Assembly (NCBI RefSeq): GCF_003987495.1
Contig: NZ_NGJU01000002.1
Span: forward strand, 141,458-205,457
Length of the DNA: 64,000 nucleotides
Source of the DNA: Vagococcus salmoninarum
Lineage (GTDB): Bacteria; Bacillota; Bacilli; Lactobacillales; Vagococcaceae
Direction: 5' to 3'
In this document: piece after piece, positions 43,512 to 54,115 of the stretch
Layout: every line of letters starts with the position of its first letter
How positions within the stretch are numbered: the first letter of the stretch is position 1
Notes under the pieces: model-generated
Database searches by the model: none
Told to the model about the DNA's origin: nothing
What the model saw: only the letters and a program-made list of their open reading frames with translations
Made by a program: the position numbers and the translations under genes

Positions 43512-45188
43512 TTAAAAGAGTCCGGTAATAACCCCTTCACTTGTCACATCGATTGTGTTTGCAGCAGGTACCTTAGGTAAACCTGGCATCGTCATTACTG
43601 CACCCGTGTAAACAACGACGAAGCCGGCACCAGCAGCGATTTTAACGTTACTAACTTCAATCTCAAAATCAGTTGGACGACCTAACAAGGTCGGATCGTC
43701 AGAAAATGAATACTGTGTTTTAGCTATACAGACTGGTAAATGACTAAAGCCCATGTCTGAAATTTTCGCCAGTTCTCGGCTAGCGACTTTCGAAAATTTA
43801 ACTCCTTGACCACCGTAAACGTTAGTCACTACGGCTTGAATTTTTTCTGTTAGTGGGGCTTGATCTTCATAAGCATAACGGAAAGTATTCTCCCCGCCTT
43901 CAACTAAACGGACAACTTCATGAGCTAAGTCTGTCCCACCAGCTCCGCCTTGACCCCACACATCTGAAATTACTACATTCACTCCTAAGTCACGGCATTT
44001 TTCTGTGACTAAAGCTAATTCTGCTGGATCATCTGTTGGGAACTTATTGATGGCAACGACAGAAGGTAAGCCAAAAACGTCATTAATGTTTTCAATATGT
44101 TTTAATAAATTCGGTAACCCTTTTTCTAAGGCTTCTAAATTAACTGTTTTCAAGTCGTTTTTACTTAGGCCGCCGTGCATTTTTAAGGCTCGGACTGTGG
44201 CTACAATCACCACTGCTGCAGGGGTAATTCCCGCTTTACGACATTTAATATCTAAGAATTTCTCTGCTCCTAAGTCTGCACCAAAACCAGCTTCTGTGAC
44301 TACATAATCAGCCAATTTCATGGCCGTTTTTGTTGCTACGACAGAATTACAGCCGTGGGCGATATTGGCAAACGGGCCGCCGTGAATAATCGCTGGATTA
44401 TGTTCCAACGTTTGGACTAAGTTTGGTTTAATCGCATCTTTTAACAAGGCAGTCATTGCCCCTTCAGCTTTCAACTCGCCAGCAGTAACTGGTTGATTGT
44501 CATACGTATAACCAATAATTATTTTAGCAATGTTAGTTTTTAGATCACTTAAATCATTGGATAAACAAAGAATTGCCATGATTTCTGAAGCGACGGTAAT
44601 TTCAAAGCCATCTTCGCGGGGCACGCCATTCACTCGCGCACCTAAACCGTTGACAATGCTTCGTAGTTGACGGTCGTTCATATCAACACACCGTTTCCAA
44701 GTAATCCGGTTAACGTCAATCTGTAAGTCATTCCCTTGGTAGATATGGTTATCAATTAAAGCTGCTAACAAGTTATTGGCAGCGCCAATTGCATGGAAAT
44801 CACCTGTAAAATGTAAATTAATATCTTCCATCGGTACAACTTGGGCTTTTCCGCCACCGGCTGCTCCACCTTTGACCCCAAAAACCGGGCCTAATGATGG
44901 TTCCCTTAAAGCAATAATTGTCTCTTTACCAATCTTATTTAAACTATCCCCTAAACCAACGACAGTCGTAGTTTTACCTTCCCCAGCTGGCGTTGGCGTA
45001 ATAGCAGTAACTAAGATGACTTTGCCTCGCTCAGGTAAGTCTGTTAATTTACTAGGATCAATCTTCGCCTTGTAATTCCCATATAACTCTAAGGTCTCTC
45101 GATCTAAGCCTAATTTACTCCCAATTTCCTCGATTTTGCGAAGCTCTGTTTGTTGAGCTATTTCAATGTCACTTAAATAGTTTTCCAA
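43512..45188 (-). CDS. fhs: Formate-tetrahydrofolate ligase
   Basis: A 558-residue enzyme of standard length. The ATP loop is [20 protein letters not shown]. Other conserved blocks are [31 protein letters not shown] and ALKMHGG. It makes 10-formyl-THF from formate, ATP and THF. Translation starts at TTG 45188, with AAGGGGG upstream. It lies after the glycine cleavage genes, with 132 bases between, so both feed the folate one-carbon pool. Confidence 0.96.
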   Translation of the reverse strand: MENYLSDIEIAQQTELRKIEEIGSKLGLDRETLELYGNYKAKIDPSKLTDLPERGKVILVTAITPTPAGEGKTTTVVGLGDSLNKIGKETIIALREPSLGPVFGVKGGAAGGGKAQVVPMEDINLHFTGDFHAIGAANNLLAALIDNHIYQGNDLQIDVNRITWKRCVDMNDRQLRSIVNGLGARVNGVPREDGFEITVASEIMAILCLSNDLSDLKTNIAKIIIGYTYDNQPVTAGELKAEGAMTALLKDAIKPNLVQTLEHNPAIIHGGPFANIAHGCNSVVATKTAMKLADYVVTEAGFGADLGAEKFLDIKCRKAGITPAAVVIVATVRALKMHGGLSKNDLKTVNLEALEKGLPNLLKHIENINDVFGLPSVVAINKFPTDDPAELALVTEKCRDLGVNVVISDVWGQGGAGGTDLAHEVVRLVEGGENTFRYAYEDQAPLTEKIQAVVTNVYGGQGVKFSKVASRELAKISDMGFSHLPVCIAKTQYSFSDDPTLLGRPTDFEIEVSNVKIAAGAGFVVVYTGAVMTMPGLPKVPAANTIDVTSEGVITGLF

Positions 45189-45320
45189 TATTTTTCCCCC
45201 TTAAAATTTAAAAAACTAATAGTAAATCGGTCTTTAGACATCTTTAGGCTAAACCTAACTGTTTCTAGTGCCATTTACTACTAGTTCAAGTTTAACATTA
45301 TTTCGCTAATTATTTAACGC

Positions 45321-46754
45321 TTATTTAAAATCATATTTTAAAATTGGTTGACGGGCTGCACGGACTTCATCGACTCGTTTAATCGCTGTCAAATAAGGTG
45401 CGCCTTTGACTTTTTCAGGATTAGCGTAGGCTTCTTGATAAATTTGACGATAAACCGTAATCGCTTCATCAATGGTTTCTTTTGACTCCGTTTCTGTCGG
45501 CTCAACCATTAAAGCTTCTGGCACAACATTCGGGAAATACATTGTTGGCGGATGCATTTGATGATCTAATATGGCTTTTGAAATATCTAAGGCTGTTACT
45601 CCTGTGTCTTTTTTCATTTGCTCTAAAGTAATGACAAATTCATGCATACAAGGGCCTTCGTATTTGATTTCATATAAGTCGGCTAATTGATTCATCATAT
45701 AATTAGCATTTAAGACGGCATTTTTAGCTGCTTCAGGAATGCCTTCTTGACCTAGGGTTAAAATATAAGTCAAGGCTCTGACAACAACTAAGAAATGACC
45801 ATAAAAACCTTTAACACTACCAATCGTCTGAGTCGGTTGGCTAAAGACTAGACTATTAGCTTGCCGTTCTGGATAATTATTCGGCATAAATTCTTTTAAG
45901 ATCGCTTTACAACCGATTGGTCCAGATCCTGGTCCACCACCACCGTGAGGAGTCGAGAAAGTCTTATGAATGTTTAAGTGAACAATATCAAAGCCCATAT
46001 CGCCTGGGCGAACTACTCCCATAATCGGATTCAGATTTGCCCCATCATAGTAGTTTAAACCGCCAGCATCATGAATGATTTTAGTGATTTCAATAATATT
46101 TTCTTCAAAAATACCAACCGTACTTGGATTTGTTAACATTAAGCCAGCAGTGTCCTCGCCAACGACTGCTCTTAAAGCTTCAACATCAACGCAACCATTA
46201 GCTTTTGAAGGAACGTTGATCGTTTCATAACCAACCATTGACGCACTAGCAGGATTAGTGCCGTGAGCTGCGTCGGGGACGATAATTTTATTACGTTTAA
46301 AATCATTTTGCCCTTCGTGGTAGGCTTTAAACATCAATAAGGCTGTTAACTCTCCATGTGCTCCAGCAGCTGGTTGGAAAGTTAAGTAATCCATCCCAGT
46401 AATTTCCACAAGTAAGTCTTCGGCGGTTTTTAAGACTTCTAAGGCCCCTTGGACAGTGGCTACCGGTTGTAAAGGATGAACCCCGGCAAAACCTGGTAAA
46501 TTTGCCATCTCGTCATTAATTTTTGGGTTGTATTTCATCGTACACGAACCTAAGGGATAAAAACCATCGTTTACCCCATGAGACTGTTTCGCTAATTCCG
46601 TATAGTGACGACTAATGTCAGGTTGAGCCACTTCTGGTAAGTGCAAGGGGATTTCTCGACGGTGCTCCTCTGGTAAAGAGACTTCCGGTACATCTAATGG
46701 TGGCAACATGTCATTAAAACGACCTGGCACATTTCTCTCGAATACAAGTTTCAT
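45321..46754 (-). CDS. gcvPB: Glycine dehydrogenase (decarboxylating) subunit 2
   Basis: A 477-residue PLP-binding subunit of the split P-protein. The cofactor lysine is in NIHKTFSTPHGGGGPGSGP at about residue 268. SCTMKYNPKIN near residue 72 and DAAHGTNPASA are conserved. With subunit 1 it decarboxylates glycine and passes the aminomethyl group to lipoyl-GcvH. Its ATG shares a base with the stop of gcvPA (TAATG), giving coupled translation. It is the last gene of the gcv operon. Confidence 0.96.
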   Translation of the reverse strand: MKLVFERNVPGRFNDMLPPLDVPEVSLPEEHRREIPLHLPEVAQPDISRHYTELAKQSHGVNDGFYPLGSCTMKYNPKINDEMANLPGFAGVHPLQPVATVQGALEVLKTAEDLLVEITGMDYLTFQPAAGAHGELTALLMFKAYHEGQNDFKRNKIIVPDAAHGTNPASASMVGYETINVPSKANGCVDVEALRAVVGEDTAGLMLTNPSTVGIFEENIIEITKIIHDAGGLNYYDGANLNPIMGVVRPGDMGFDIVHLNIHKTFSTPHGGGGPGSGPIGCKAILKEFMPNNYPERQANSLVFSQPTQTIGSVKGFYGHFLVVVRALTYILTLGQEGIPEAAKNAVLNANYMMNQLADLYEIKYEGPCMHEFVITLEQMKKDTGVTALDISKAILDHQMHPPTMYFPNVVPEALMVEPTETESKETIDEAITVYRQIYQEAYANPEKVKGAPYLTAIKRVDEVRAARQPILKYDFK

Positions 46755-48073
46755 TAGGCGATTACCTCCTTGATTACTGTTATTAACTGATCAATCTGAG
46801 CCTTCGTATTCATCTCTGTACAACACCATAAGATGTCATCACCGACTGGTAAGCCACCTAAAATATCATACGCTTCTAGTTTGGCTAAAAGCTCCTCACT
46901 AGGAATTGGGGTTGTCGTCAGAAACTCGTGGAAATACTCCCCGGAATGAACTAATTCAAAGCCTGGCAGACTTGTTAATTGGTTAGCTAAATAATGACTC
47001 TTAGCATGACTTTGTTCTGCTACATTCTTAACTCCTTGAGGTCCCATGGTCGTCATGTAAATTGAGGCTGTTAGAGCACAGTGCGCTTGGTTAGAACAAA
47101 TATTCGAAGAAGCTTTTTCTCGACGAATGTGTTGCTCCCGCGCTTGTAACGTTAAAACAAAAGCCCGTTCCCCATCAGCATCCACCGTTTCACCAGCAAT
47201 CCGTCCTGGTAATTGACGGGTCAGCTTAGCAGTTGTTGCCATAAAACCTAAGTAAGGACCACCGAAAGATAAAGGCAAGCCTAGAGGTTGAGCCTCACCA
47301 GTAGCTATATCCGCGCCACACTCATATGGCGTTTTAAGAATTGTTCCTGCCACAGGGTTAATCCCCATAATAAATTTAGCTTTTTGACTATGAACTAATT
47401 CACCAATCGCTGTTGCTTCTTCTAATTGTCCATAGAAATTAGGTTGTTGTAAAAAGAAACAAGCTGTTTGATTTGTCAGTAACTGACTTAAGGCTTCTTG
47501 ATCAATCACACCATTTTTAGCTGGCACAACGACGACTTCAAAATCTTGTCCTTCACAGTAAGTCTTAACTGTTTGAATCGTCATCGGGTTAGCAGTACTT
47601 GCAATTAACACTTGCTGACGCTTCCGATCAATCGTCATATTAACAGCTTCAGCAGCCGCCGAAGGCCCATCATAAACTGAGGCGTTAGCAGCTGCCATCC
47701 CTGTTAATTCACAAATCATTGTTTGGAATTCAAAAATTGACTGTAAAATTCCTTGACTGATTTCAGCTTGATAAGGTGTGTAGGCAGTCAGAAATTCTTC
47801 TTTACTAGCAATTTGTTTCACTAAAGAGGGGATGTAGTGATTATAAGCACCGGCACCTCTAAAAATGCTACCAAAGACTTTGTTTCTTTGAGCCAACTCC
47901 GTCATCACTTGGCGGACTTCAAATTCAGAGCGACTTTTCGGAATCGCTAACTCTTTAATTTTTAATTCCCCTGGAACGTTGACGTAGAGATCATCTAAAG
48001 AACTCATCCCTAAACTTTCTAACATCGCTAATTGTTCAGTTGTCGTTGATGCAACGTATTTCCCTAACCCCAT
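46754..48073 (-). CDS. gcvPA: Glycine dehydrogenase (decarboxylating) subunit 1
   Basis: A 439-residue subunit of the split P-protein. IFRGAGAYNHYIPSLVKQIA near residue 70, MTGMAAANASVYDGPSAAAE-like sequence and SNICSNQAHCALTASIYM near residue 320 are family blocks. It lies four bases after gcvH. The two-subunit form is the Firmicutes type; most Proteobacteria have a fused GcvP. Confidence 0.96.
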   Translation of the reverse strand: MGLGKYVASTTTEQLAMLESLGMSSLDDLYVNVPGELKIKELAIPKSRSEFEVRQVMTELAQRNKVFGSIFRGAGAYNHYIPSLVKQIASKEEFLTAYTPYQAEISQGILQSIFEFQTMICELTGMAAANASVYDGPSAAAEAVNMTIDRKRQQVLIASTANPMTIQTVKTYCEGQDFEVVVVPAKNGVIDQEALSQLLTNQTACFFLQQPNFYGQLEEATAIGELVHSQKAKFIMGINPVAGTILKTPYECGADIATGEAQPLGLPLSFGGPYLGFMATTAKLTRQLPGRIAGETVDADGERAFVLTLQAREQHIRREKASSNICSNQAHCALTASIYMTTMGPQGVKNVAEQSHAKSHYLANQLTSLPGFELVHSGEYFHEFLTTTPIPSEELLAKLEAYDILGGLPVGDDILWCCTEMNTKAQIDQLITVIKEVIA

Positions 48074-48077
48074 CAGA

Positions 48078-48464
48078 TTACTCCTCCTCTGCTACTAACT
48101 TTTCATACTCGGCAGCAGATAATGTTTCTGCTTGGACTTCAGTAATGTCACTAATTTCAAATAACCAAGCACCGTAAGGGTCACTATTAACCAATTCAGG
48201 ACTCTCTTCAAGTTCTTCATTAATTTTTGACACTGTGCCGCTGACTGGCGTAAAAATATCAGAAACTGATTTGACTGACTCGATATCGGCAATTGAATCT
48301 TCTGCACTAACTGTCTCATCGACTTCTGGCAAACCGATATAAACAATATCCCCTAATTGTGATTGGGCAAACTCTGTAATGCCGATTAGAGCTGTTTTAC
48401 CTTCATCTGAAAATTTAATCCACTCGTGATCTGCTGTATAAGTTAACTCTTTTGGAAATGTCAT
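48078..48464 (-). CDS. gcvH: Glycine cleavage system H protein
   Basis: A 128-residue carrier. The lipoyl lysine is Lys65 in DIESVKSVSDI; HEWIKF near residue 13 and GAWLFEI near the C-terminus are conserved. It shuttles the aminomethyl group between the P, T and L proteins. AGGAGG precedes the ATG. The lipoylation enzyme and the L protein are not in the window. Confidence 0.96.
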   Translation of the reverse strand: MTFPKELTYTADHEWIKFSDEGKTALIGITEFAQSQLGDIVYIGLPEVDETVSAEDSIADIESVKSVSDIFTPVSGTVSKINEELEESPELVNSDPYGAWLFEISDITEVQAETLSAAEYEKLVAEEE

Positions 48465-48488
48465 AATAAATTCCTCCTGGCCTATGGC

Positions 48489-49583
48489 TTATTTTGTTTT
48501 TTTATAAAAGTTACTAGAAACGACTTCGACGGGAATTCGTCTTCCTCTGACTTCTGCTTCTAAAGCTGTTCCTAATTCTGAAAATTCTTTTTCAATTAAC
48601 GCCATGGCAATTGGGTATCCTAACGTTGGCGAATGGGTGCCTGACGTACTATTACCAACTTCTTTACCATCAGCATAAATCTTCGCTTCCTCACGAACAA
48701 TCCCTTTACCTGTGACTTTTAAGCCTACTCGCTTAATCTGTGGTTCCCCTTGGTCGATCAGAGCCTCTTTGCCAATAAAATCATCTTTAGCCATTTTAAC
48801 AGCGAAGCTTAACCCTGTTTCTAAAGGACTAATTTCAGTTGTCATTTCATGGCCATAAAGTGGCATACCTGCTTCTAAGCGTAAGGTGTCTCGAGCCCCT
48901 AAACCACAAGGGATTAAACCAGCTGTTTCCCCTGCCTGTAACAACTGCTGCCACAGATTCACTGCATCAACAGAATTAACGTATAACTCATAACCTAATT
49001 CCCCAGTATAGCCGGTTTGGGAAATCATTACTTGTTGCTCGCCTAAAGTTACATTTTCATTGAAACGATAATACTTACTCGGAATGTCTTCTTCAGCCAT
49101 TAATTGTTTTAAGATTTCGGTGGCTTTTGGTCCTTGTAATGCTAGAATAGCTGTTTCATCTGATTCATCACTCATTTGACAGTCCCCAGTTAAATGACTG
49201 GCAATCCACTGTTCATCCGTTAAGCGATTAGCAGCGTTAACAACTAATAAAAATTTTTGATCGTTATATTTGTAGACAATGAAGTCATCGATGACTCCTC
49301 CTTGTTGATTTAACATCAAAGTATATCTGACTTGACCATTTGCCATCGTCGTAAAATCATTCGTTAAAAGGCGTTGTAAATTACTTAGCGCATCTTTCCC
49401 TGTAATAACTAAGGAACCCATATGAGATACATCAAACAAACCAGCCTGCTCTCTCACTGCCTGATGTTCAATCATTAAACTTGTTGCTTTGTAGGTAACT
49501 GGTAACAAGTAACCAGCAAAAGGTACCATTTTACCACCACTAGCAACATGCGTGTCATAGAGCGGTGTTTTTAAGTCTACCAT
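48489..49583 (-). CDS. gcvT: Glycine cleavage system T protein (aminomethyltransferase)
   Basis: A 364-residue folate-dependent enzyme. It has the FDVSHMGSL block near residue 50, SQTGYTGELGYELYV near 190, GARDTLRLEAGMPLYGHEM and a C-terminal barrel domain with GTHSPTLGYPIAMA. It transfers the methylene group to THF and releases ammonia. It is first in the gcvT-H-PA-PB operon, about 190 bases after the riboswitch terminator. No near-consensus AGGAGG is seen; AAAGGGTTGAAG is upstream of the ATG. Confidence 0.95.
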   Translation of the reverse strand: MVDLKTPLYDTHVASGGKMVPFAGYLLPVTYKATSLMIEHQAVREQAGLFDVSHMGSLVITGKDALSNLQRLLTNDFTTMANGQVRYTLMLNQQGGVIDDFIVYKYNDQKFLLVVNAANRLTDEQWIASHLTGDCQMSDESDETAILALQGPKATEILKQLMAEEDIPSKYYRFNENVTLGEQQVMISQTGYTGELGYELYVNSVDAVNLWQQLLQAGETAGLIPCGLGARDTLRLEAGMPLYGHEMTTEISPLETGLSFAVKMAKDDFIGKEALIDQGEPQIKRVGLKVTGKGIVREEAKIYADGKEVGNSTSGTHSPTLGYPIAMALIEKEFSELGTALEAEVRGRRIPVEVVSSNFYKKTK

Positions 49584-49773
49584 CTCGTCTTCAACCCTTT
49601 CTATTCGGAAACATTGATTTGTCTTTAAAACAACTCTTATTCATTATAGCAACATTCACTAAAATACGAAAGAGTTAATCGTAATTATTTATTTTTTTAA
49701 TTATTAACTACCGAAACACGAACGAAAATAAACTATAAAACAAAAACATACGCCTTATGTCTTTCAAGACATA

Positions 49774-49801
49774 AAAAAGAACGCATAAAAAAACATGCGT
49801 T
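49774..49801 (-). terminator. Riboswitch-controlled terminator
   Basis: AACGCAT/ATGCGTT with a loop of eight A/T bases, followed on the minus strand by CTTTTTT. It comes right after aptamer II of the glycine riboswitch. Confidence 0.8.
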
Positions 49802-49975
49802 GCTCTGTCTTTTAACCTGAGAGATTCTTCTCAATGACGAGAATTGCTCCTTCGGTGACTTGGCTCTCCAGAGTTGTGTCCTACTACGGTCCTTTGTACC
49901 TGAGATCTTCATAATAAGTTTGCCTCTTACTATTTATTCCTTCGGCGCTAGTTTTAGCAAAACTAAACTCTCCCG
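49802..49975 (-). promoter_or_regulatory. Tandem glycine riboswitch (gcvT type)
   Basis: On the minus strand, aptamer I begins GGGAGAGTTTAG (about 49975) with GCGCCGAAGGA and CTCAGGTACAAAGGACCG. Aptamer II begins CTGGAGAGCC (about 49870) with CACCGAAGGAGCAA and CTCTCAGGTTAAAAGACAG. A terminator hairpin follows, as in the Bacillus gcvT switch, where glycine binding favours read-through. This ensures that the cleavage system is made only when glycine is abundant. Confidence 0.95.
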
Positions 49976-50020
49976 TAATAATCATTCACTTTTGTTACCG
50001 CTTTCATACTTCTAACTTTA

Positions 50021-50048
50021 ATTATAAGTTTTTATCAGAAAAATTCAA
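50021..50048 (-). promoter_or_regulatory. Promoter of the glycine riboswitch and gcv operon
   Basis: On the minus strand TTGAAT (50043-50048), 16 bases, TATAAT (50021-50026). The stretch from here to the small gene at 50287 is A/T-rich and shows no other recognisable feature, apart from a weak TTGTTA/TATAGA-like promoter on the plus strand near 50190-50225. Confidence 0.75.
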
Positions 50049-50286
50049 GTTTTAAGATTATTTCCCTTCCTGAAGTTCTCCTGCTCCTTTAGCCACTGTT
50101 TTTTTTAATCTTATTTTAATTATAAAACATTTACAATCCTGATAACAGCAAGCTTCAAAGGGGGTAATTCGTGTTTTGTTTCCTTCCCAATGCATATTAG
50201 TTGTTATTTCACATCAAATTATATAGAATAGCATTAATTTAGAAAGATTATTTAATTACAATGATTGTCATAAAAAAGAAGACTGG

Positions 50287-50496
50287 TTGGTGATTGGTGT
50301 GAACAAAGATAATGTTGAGTTAGGTGAAAAATATAATTGTAAAACATCACTTTTGGAGAGAGAATTTTCAGGTACAATCATTGCAAAATATGAAAACACT
50401 TGTATCGTGGAATTATTGTCGTGTGCTTTTGAAGACTCGCAAAAAGCTCTGGAGTACAACAATCGTTTTGTAATTGGATTTAATGATCTAGCTTAA
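50287..50496 (+). CDS. Small DUF2187/KOW-like protein (tentative)
   Basis: A protein of up to 69 residues. The core VELGEKYNCKTSLLEREFSG then TIIAKYENTCIVELLSC is beta-rich. The pattern of G-T-I-x-x-K-Y-E-N-x-x-x-V-E-L followed by R-F-V-I resembles DUF2187, a small KOW-like family of unknown role. Starts at TTG 50287, GTG 50290 or GTG 50299 are all possible; none has a clear AGGAGG. A terminator lies after the stop. The gene is divergent from gcvT. An overlapping frame on the other strand is considered spurious. Confidence 0.5.
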   Translation: MVIGVNKDNVELGEKYNCKTSLLEREFSGTIIAKYENTCIVELLSCAFEDSQKALEYNNRFVIGFNDLA

Positions 50497-50525
50497 ACTC
50501 TTAATGCCATTATACTTAAAAAAAT

Positions 50526-50558
50526 AAAGGAAAGTCAGGTCTCGCCTGACTTTCCTTT
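50526..50558. terminator. Bidirectional terminator
   Basis: Perfect stem AAAGGAAAGTCAGG/CCTGACTTTCCTTT with a five-base loop, between convergent genes. Confidence 0.85.
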
Positions 50559-50982
50559 ATTTATCGTAACTTAGTTGGTAGAACCCTTCATTACCACTGC
50601 CACATAAGTTACTAGTGACCTTAAAGCCAAAGTGCTGATAAAAAGCTAAGGCCTGCTTGTTTGCAGCTAAACACTTTAATGATAGTGACCCTTGACTATT
50701 AGCTAGGCGATAATTTAATAACTCTTGACCGATGCCTCGACCTTGTTGATCCGTTCTAATAAATAAATGATGAACAAAATTTTCAGGCTCATACACTGAT
50801 AAAAAGCCTAAAACGGCTTGCTCTTCAACATAGACAAAAACGACTTCCCCTTGACTGTCTTCTTGAAAATTTGCTGATTTTAGTTCTTCAGCTGAGGCCC
50901 AAGTAAAAGTTGCTAAGCGGGTCTTTAAATAAATTTCCGCTACTTGAAGTTGATCTTGTTCTTCCATTTTTCTAATTGTCAT
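50557..50982 (-). CDS. GNAT family N-acetyltransferase
   Basis: A 141-residue single-domain acetyltransferase. HHLFIRTDQQGRGIGQELLN near residue 70 holds the R-G-x-G-I-G acetyl-CoA loop, and ALAFYQHFGF near residue 110 is the C-terminal motif. GGGGGG lies upstream of the ATG, 15 bases after the next upstream gene, so the two probably share a transcript. The substrate is unknown. Confidence 0.85.
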   Translation of the reverse strand: MTIRKMEEQDQLQVAEIYLKTRLATFTWASAEELKSANFQEDSQGEVVFVYVEEQAVLGFLSVYEPENFVHHLFIRTDQQGRGIGQELLNYRLANSQGSLSLKCLAANKQALAFYQHFGFKVTSNLCGSGNEGFYQLSYDK

Positions 50983-50997
50983 AGGTTCCCCCCATTG

Positions 50998-51549
50998 TCA
51001 TTTTTCTGATAATTTTTTGCGACGTCGGCTAACGTTTTTAGACCAGAAGCCACCACTTATATACTTAGGCTCATGAGAAATCACAAATGCTGCCTCTTCT
51101 AAACTCTTGATTTGTTTGTATAAATTTCTTTCATTTTTGCGAGGGCTCAAAATTTCTAAAATCATCCGCTCACCTTCTCGACCTTGACCAAAAGTCACTG
51201 TGACCCCATAGCCTAAGTCTCTTAAATCATTGGCAATTGTCGTTTCTTCCTTTAAAGGAATAATCGCAGTTACCATAATATAACCTAAGGCTAAGTATTC
51301 TTCGATTCTAATCCCGACAGCAATCCCGATACCGTAACCTAAGGCGTAAGCCACTAAGTTCCAGGGATTATCTAGACGATTTAAAACCATGTTTAACCCT
51401 AAGACATAAACCGTAATTTCAACAATACTCACTAAGGGCGCAATTAATCGATACCCCTTCATTGTTAACATAAAGCGAATCGTATTCAAGGTAATATAAC
51501 TAAAGTTAACAACAAAAATCATCCCTACTAATTTTAAATCAATTCCCAC
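50998..51549 (-). CDS. UPF0316/YebE-like membrane protein (DUF5698 and DUF2179)
   Basis: A protein of about 183 residues. Three N-terminal membrane helices (YITLNTIRFMLTMKGYRLIA, then VEITVYVLGLN and AYALGYGIGIAVG) are followed by a cytoplasmic DUF2179 domain with GYGVTVTFGQGREGERMILE. The family function is unknown. GTG 51549 is chosen as start: AAAGGGTG lies upstream; the frame extends to a TTG at 51576. It is followed closely by the acetyltransferase gene. Confidence 0.8.
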   Translation of the reverse strand: MGIDLKLVGMIFVVNFSYITLNTIRFMLTMKGYRLIAPLVSIVEITVYVLGLNMVLNRLDNPWNLVAYALGYGIGIAVGIRIEEYLALGYIMVTAIIPLKEETTIANDLRDLGYGVTVTFGQGREGERMILEILSPRKNERNLYKQIKSLEEAAFVISHEPKYISGGFWSKNVSRRRKKLSEK

Positions 51550-51639
51550 TACTGACACCCTTTCTATAGTTATCAACTAACATACTCTCTTAATTATAGG
51601 ACAGAAAAATCAGTCATGCAAGGTCGCTGTCTATTAGAC

Positions 51640-51679
51640 AAAAAAAGCTATGAGATCATTTAACACTGATCTCATAACT
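51640..51679 (-). terminator. Terminator of pheST
   Basis: Stem AGcTATGAGATCA/TGATCTCATAaCT with seven T on the minus strand. Confidence 0.85.
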
Positions 51680-51693
51680 TTCCTTTGAATTAA

Positions 51694-54111
51694 TTAACGA
51701 ATTTCGACTTGGAATTCTTCGACTAACGCTTTTTCGATTTTAGCCATGGCTTGACTAACTTCTTCTTCCACTAAAGTGCTTTCTGAATTTAAGAAAACTA
51801 ACGAATAGGCCATTGATTTTTTCGTTAAACCAAGTTTTTCACCTTCAAAAATATCGAATAAATCAACACTTTGTAAGTAACGACCGCCATTAGCTTTAAT
51901 CGTTGTGACTAACTCTTGATTACTGACTGTTTTATCGACTAATAACGCCATGTCCCGCTTCATTGACGGATATTTAGAAACGGCTTGATAATCAATTTGT
52001 AGACGTTGACTAGCAATTAAGGCTTCTAAGTTCAATTCCGCTACATAAGTTTCATTAATATCATAAACTTTAGCTGTTAATGGGTGAACTTGGCCAATAA
52101 AACCAATCTCTTCCCCAGCTAAGATAATTTTAGCTGTCCGACCTGGGTGTAAGTCAGTATACGCTGTGGTTGCTTCAAAAGTTACTAAAGTCTCAGCCCC
52201 AACTAAACTAAACATGTTCTCAATGATCCCTTTTAACAAGTAGAAATCAACTGGCTCTTTTGTTTCTTGCCAAGTTTGTTTGCTTGCTAAACCAGTCATG
52301 GCAATTGCTAAGTGACGGGTTTCTTTCGGCATTTCACCAACTGCGGTCTCAACGAACACATTCCCTGTTTCATAAAGAGCCACATTATTATTTTTACGGG
52401 CCACATTATATGCCACATCTTGTAATAAGCCATTTGTTAAGTTTTGGCGTAACACGCCGTGATCTTCACTCATTGGTGATTGGAGCTTAACAACAGGTTC
52501 TTTTTCCACTAAGAAGCGTAAGGCTTGCTCTTCCGTCGTTAAAGCATAACTGATGGCTTCAGTTAGGCCACTACCTTCTAAAGCGCCTTTAATTGTTCTA
52601 ACTAAGCCTTGGCTAGCTGTCAAAGCTCCTGGTAGGGCTTCCCCACTTGGAAGGGTTGACGGTAAGTTATCGTAACCATAAATCCGCGCCACTTCTTCCA
52701 CTAAGTCAGCTTCAATCGTAATATCCCAACGACGAGCTGGAATTTCTACTAAGTAGCTGCCATCAGTTTCCGTGAAAGGAAAGGCAAGTGTTTCAAAAAT
52801 TTCACTAACAACTGCTTTTGACAAGTCCGTTCCTAGTGAACGATTGATTTTAGCTAAGGTAATGCCTACTGAAATTTCTGGGGCTTTCGTCTCAGCTGCT
52901 ACTAGTTCGCCAGTCACGACGGTTCCTTCACCTAATTCAGCCATTAAAGCCGCGGCAAATTCACAAGCTTCTTGAACTGTTCCTAAATTAATGCCTTTTT
53001 CAAAACGGCTACTTGATTCGCTACGTAAGCCGAATTGTTTCGACGTTTTACGAGTTGTACTTGGGTCAAAGGTCGCTGATTCAATGGCAACTGTTGTTGT
53101 TGTACCAGTGATTTCTGAATCAAAACCACCCATCACTCCTGCCAAAGCAATTGGAACTTGACCATTAGTAATCACGATATTTTCAGCTGTTAACGCTCGC
53201 TCTTCACCATCAAGAGTTACTAAAACTTCATGAGCTTCCGCTCTGCGAACATTGATTTCTTGACTGCCAATTTTATCATAGTCAAAGGCATGCATTGGTT
53301 GACCAAATAATAATAGAACATAATTCGTTACGTCAACGATATTATTAATTGGACGAATCCCTTCATTCATTAGACGAGTTTGTAACCACAAAGGACTTTC
53401 TTTAATCGTAACGTCTTTAACCATCCGCATCCGGTAGTTAGGCGTATCAGCCAAATCAGCTACTTTTGCTGATAAGAAATCACTAATCTGCATTTCAGAA
53501 TTTTCAACGAGTTGATACGTTGGAAAAGTTGGTGTTTTACGATAAATCGCCGCAACTTCATGTGCCACTCCCCGCATACTTAGAGCATCCGCTCGGTTAG
53601 GGGTAATTGATAACTCAATAATTGAATCATCCATATCTAAATAACTGAAGACTTCGCTTCCTGGAATCGCTTCTTCCGGCATGAAATAAATGCCATCTGC
53701 ATATTCTTTAGCTATCAAACTATCTGAATACCCTAACTCTTGAAGGGAACAAATCATTCCAAGAGAGACTTCGCCCCGCATTTTACCTTTTTTAATTTTA
53801 ACATTACCAGTAATTCGTGAGCCAGGTAAAGCCACAATCACTTTTTTGCCTGCTTGAATATTTGGTGCTCCACAGACAATTTGTGATAATTCTTCTTCCC
53901 CAATATCAACTTGACACACTGATAAGTGATCGCTGTCTGGATGAGGAACGCAAGCTTTAACATCGCCAACGACAATTTTTTTCAAACCTTCTGAGGGAAC
54001 GTTGACTTCTTCAACTTCAATCCCTGTACGAGACATTTTGTCTGCCAACTCATCGGCAGTTACTCCTGATAAATCAACTAATTCATTTAACCATTTATAA
54101 GATACTAGCAT
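51694..54111 (-). CDS. pheT: Phenylalanyl-tRNA synthetase beta subunit
   Basis: An 805-residue subunit of standard length. It has the EMAP-type tRNA-binding domain (about 40-150), B3/B4 editing domain with FDYDKIG near 275, B5 domain, catalytic-like core with [16 protein letters not shown], and the C-terminal FDX-ACB domain ([14 protein letters not shown]). It forms the alpha2-beta2 enzyme with PheS and starts four bases after the pheS stop. Confidence 0.97.
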   Translation of the reverse strand: MLVSYKWLNELVDLSGVTADELADKMSRTGIEVEEVNVPSEGLKKIVVGDVKACVPHPDSDHLSVCQVDIGEEELSQIVCGAPNIQAGKKVIVALPGSRITGNVKIKKGKMRGEVSLGMICSLQELGYSDSLIAKEYADGIYFMPEEAIPGSEVFSYLDMDDSIIELSITPNRADALSMRGVAHEVAAIYRKTPTFPTYQLVENSEMQISDFLSAKVADLADTPNYRMRMVKDVTIKESPLWLQTRLMNEGIRPINNIVDVTNYVLLLFGQPMHAFDYDKIGSQEINVRRAEAHEVLVTLDGEERALTAENIVITNGQVPIALAGVMGGFDSEITGTTTTVAIESATFDPSTTRKTSKQFGLRSESSSRFEKGINLGTVQEACEFAAALMAELGEGTVVTGELVAAETKAPEISVGITLAKINRSLGTDLSKAVVSEIFETLAFPFTETDGSYLVEIPARRWDITIEADLVEEVARIYGYDNLPSTLPSGEALPGALTASQGLVRTIKGALEGSGLTEAISYALTTEEQALRFLVEKEPVVKLQSPMSEDHGVLRQNLTNGLLQDVAYNVARKNNNVALYETGNVFVETAVGEMPKETRHLAIAMTGLASKQTWQETKEPVDFYLLKGIIENMFSLVGAETLVTFEATTAYTDLHPGRTAKIILAGEEIGFIGQVHPLTAKVYDINETYVAELNLEALIASQRLQIDYQAVSKYPSMKRDMALLVDKTVSNQELVTTIKANGGRYLQSVDLFDIFEGEKLGLTKKSMAYSLVFLNSESTLVEEEVSQAMAKIEKALVEEFQVEIR

Positions 54112-54115
54112 CAGT

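Noticed and set aside
43441-50000. A C1 pathway operon extending from gcvT through fhs on one transcript
   Set aside because: fhs follows gcvPB after 132 bases and could be read through, but no evidence settles whether it has its own promoter, so it is not stated as one operon.
50268-50462. 64-residue minus-strand frame opposite the small gene at 50287
   Set aside because: The plus-strand frame has a recognisable beta-rich pattern and a terminator after it; the minus-strand one does not.
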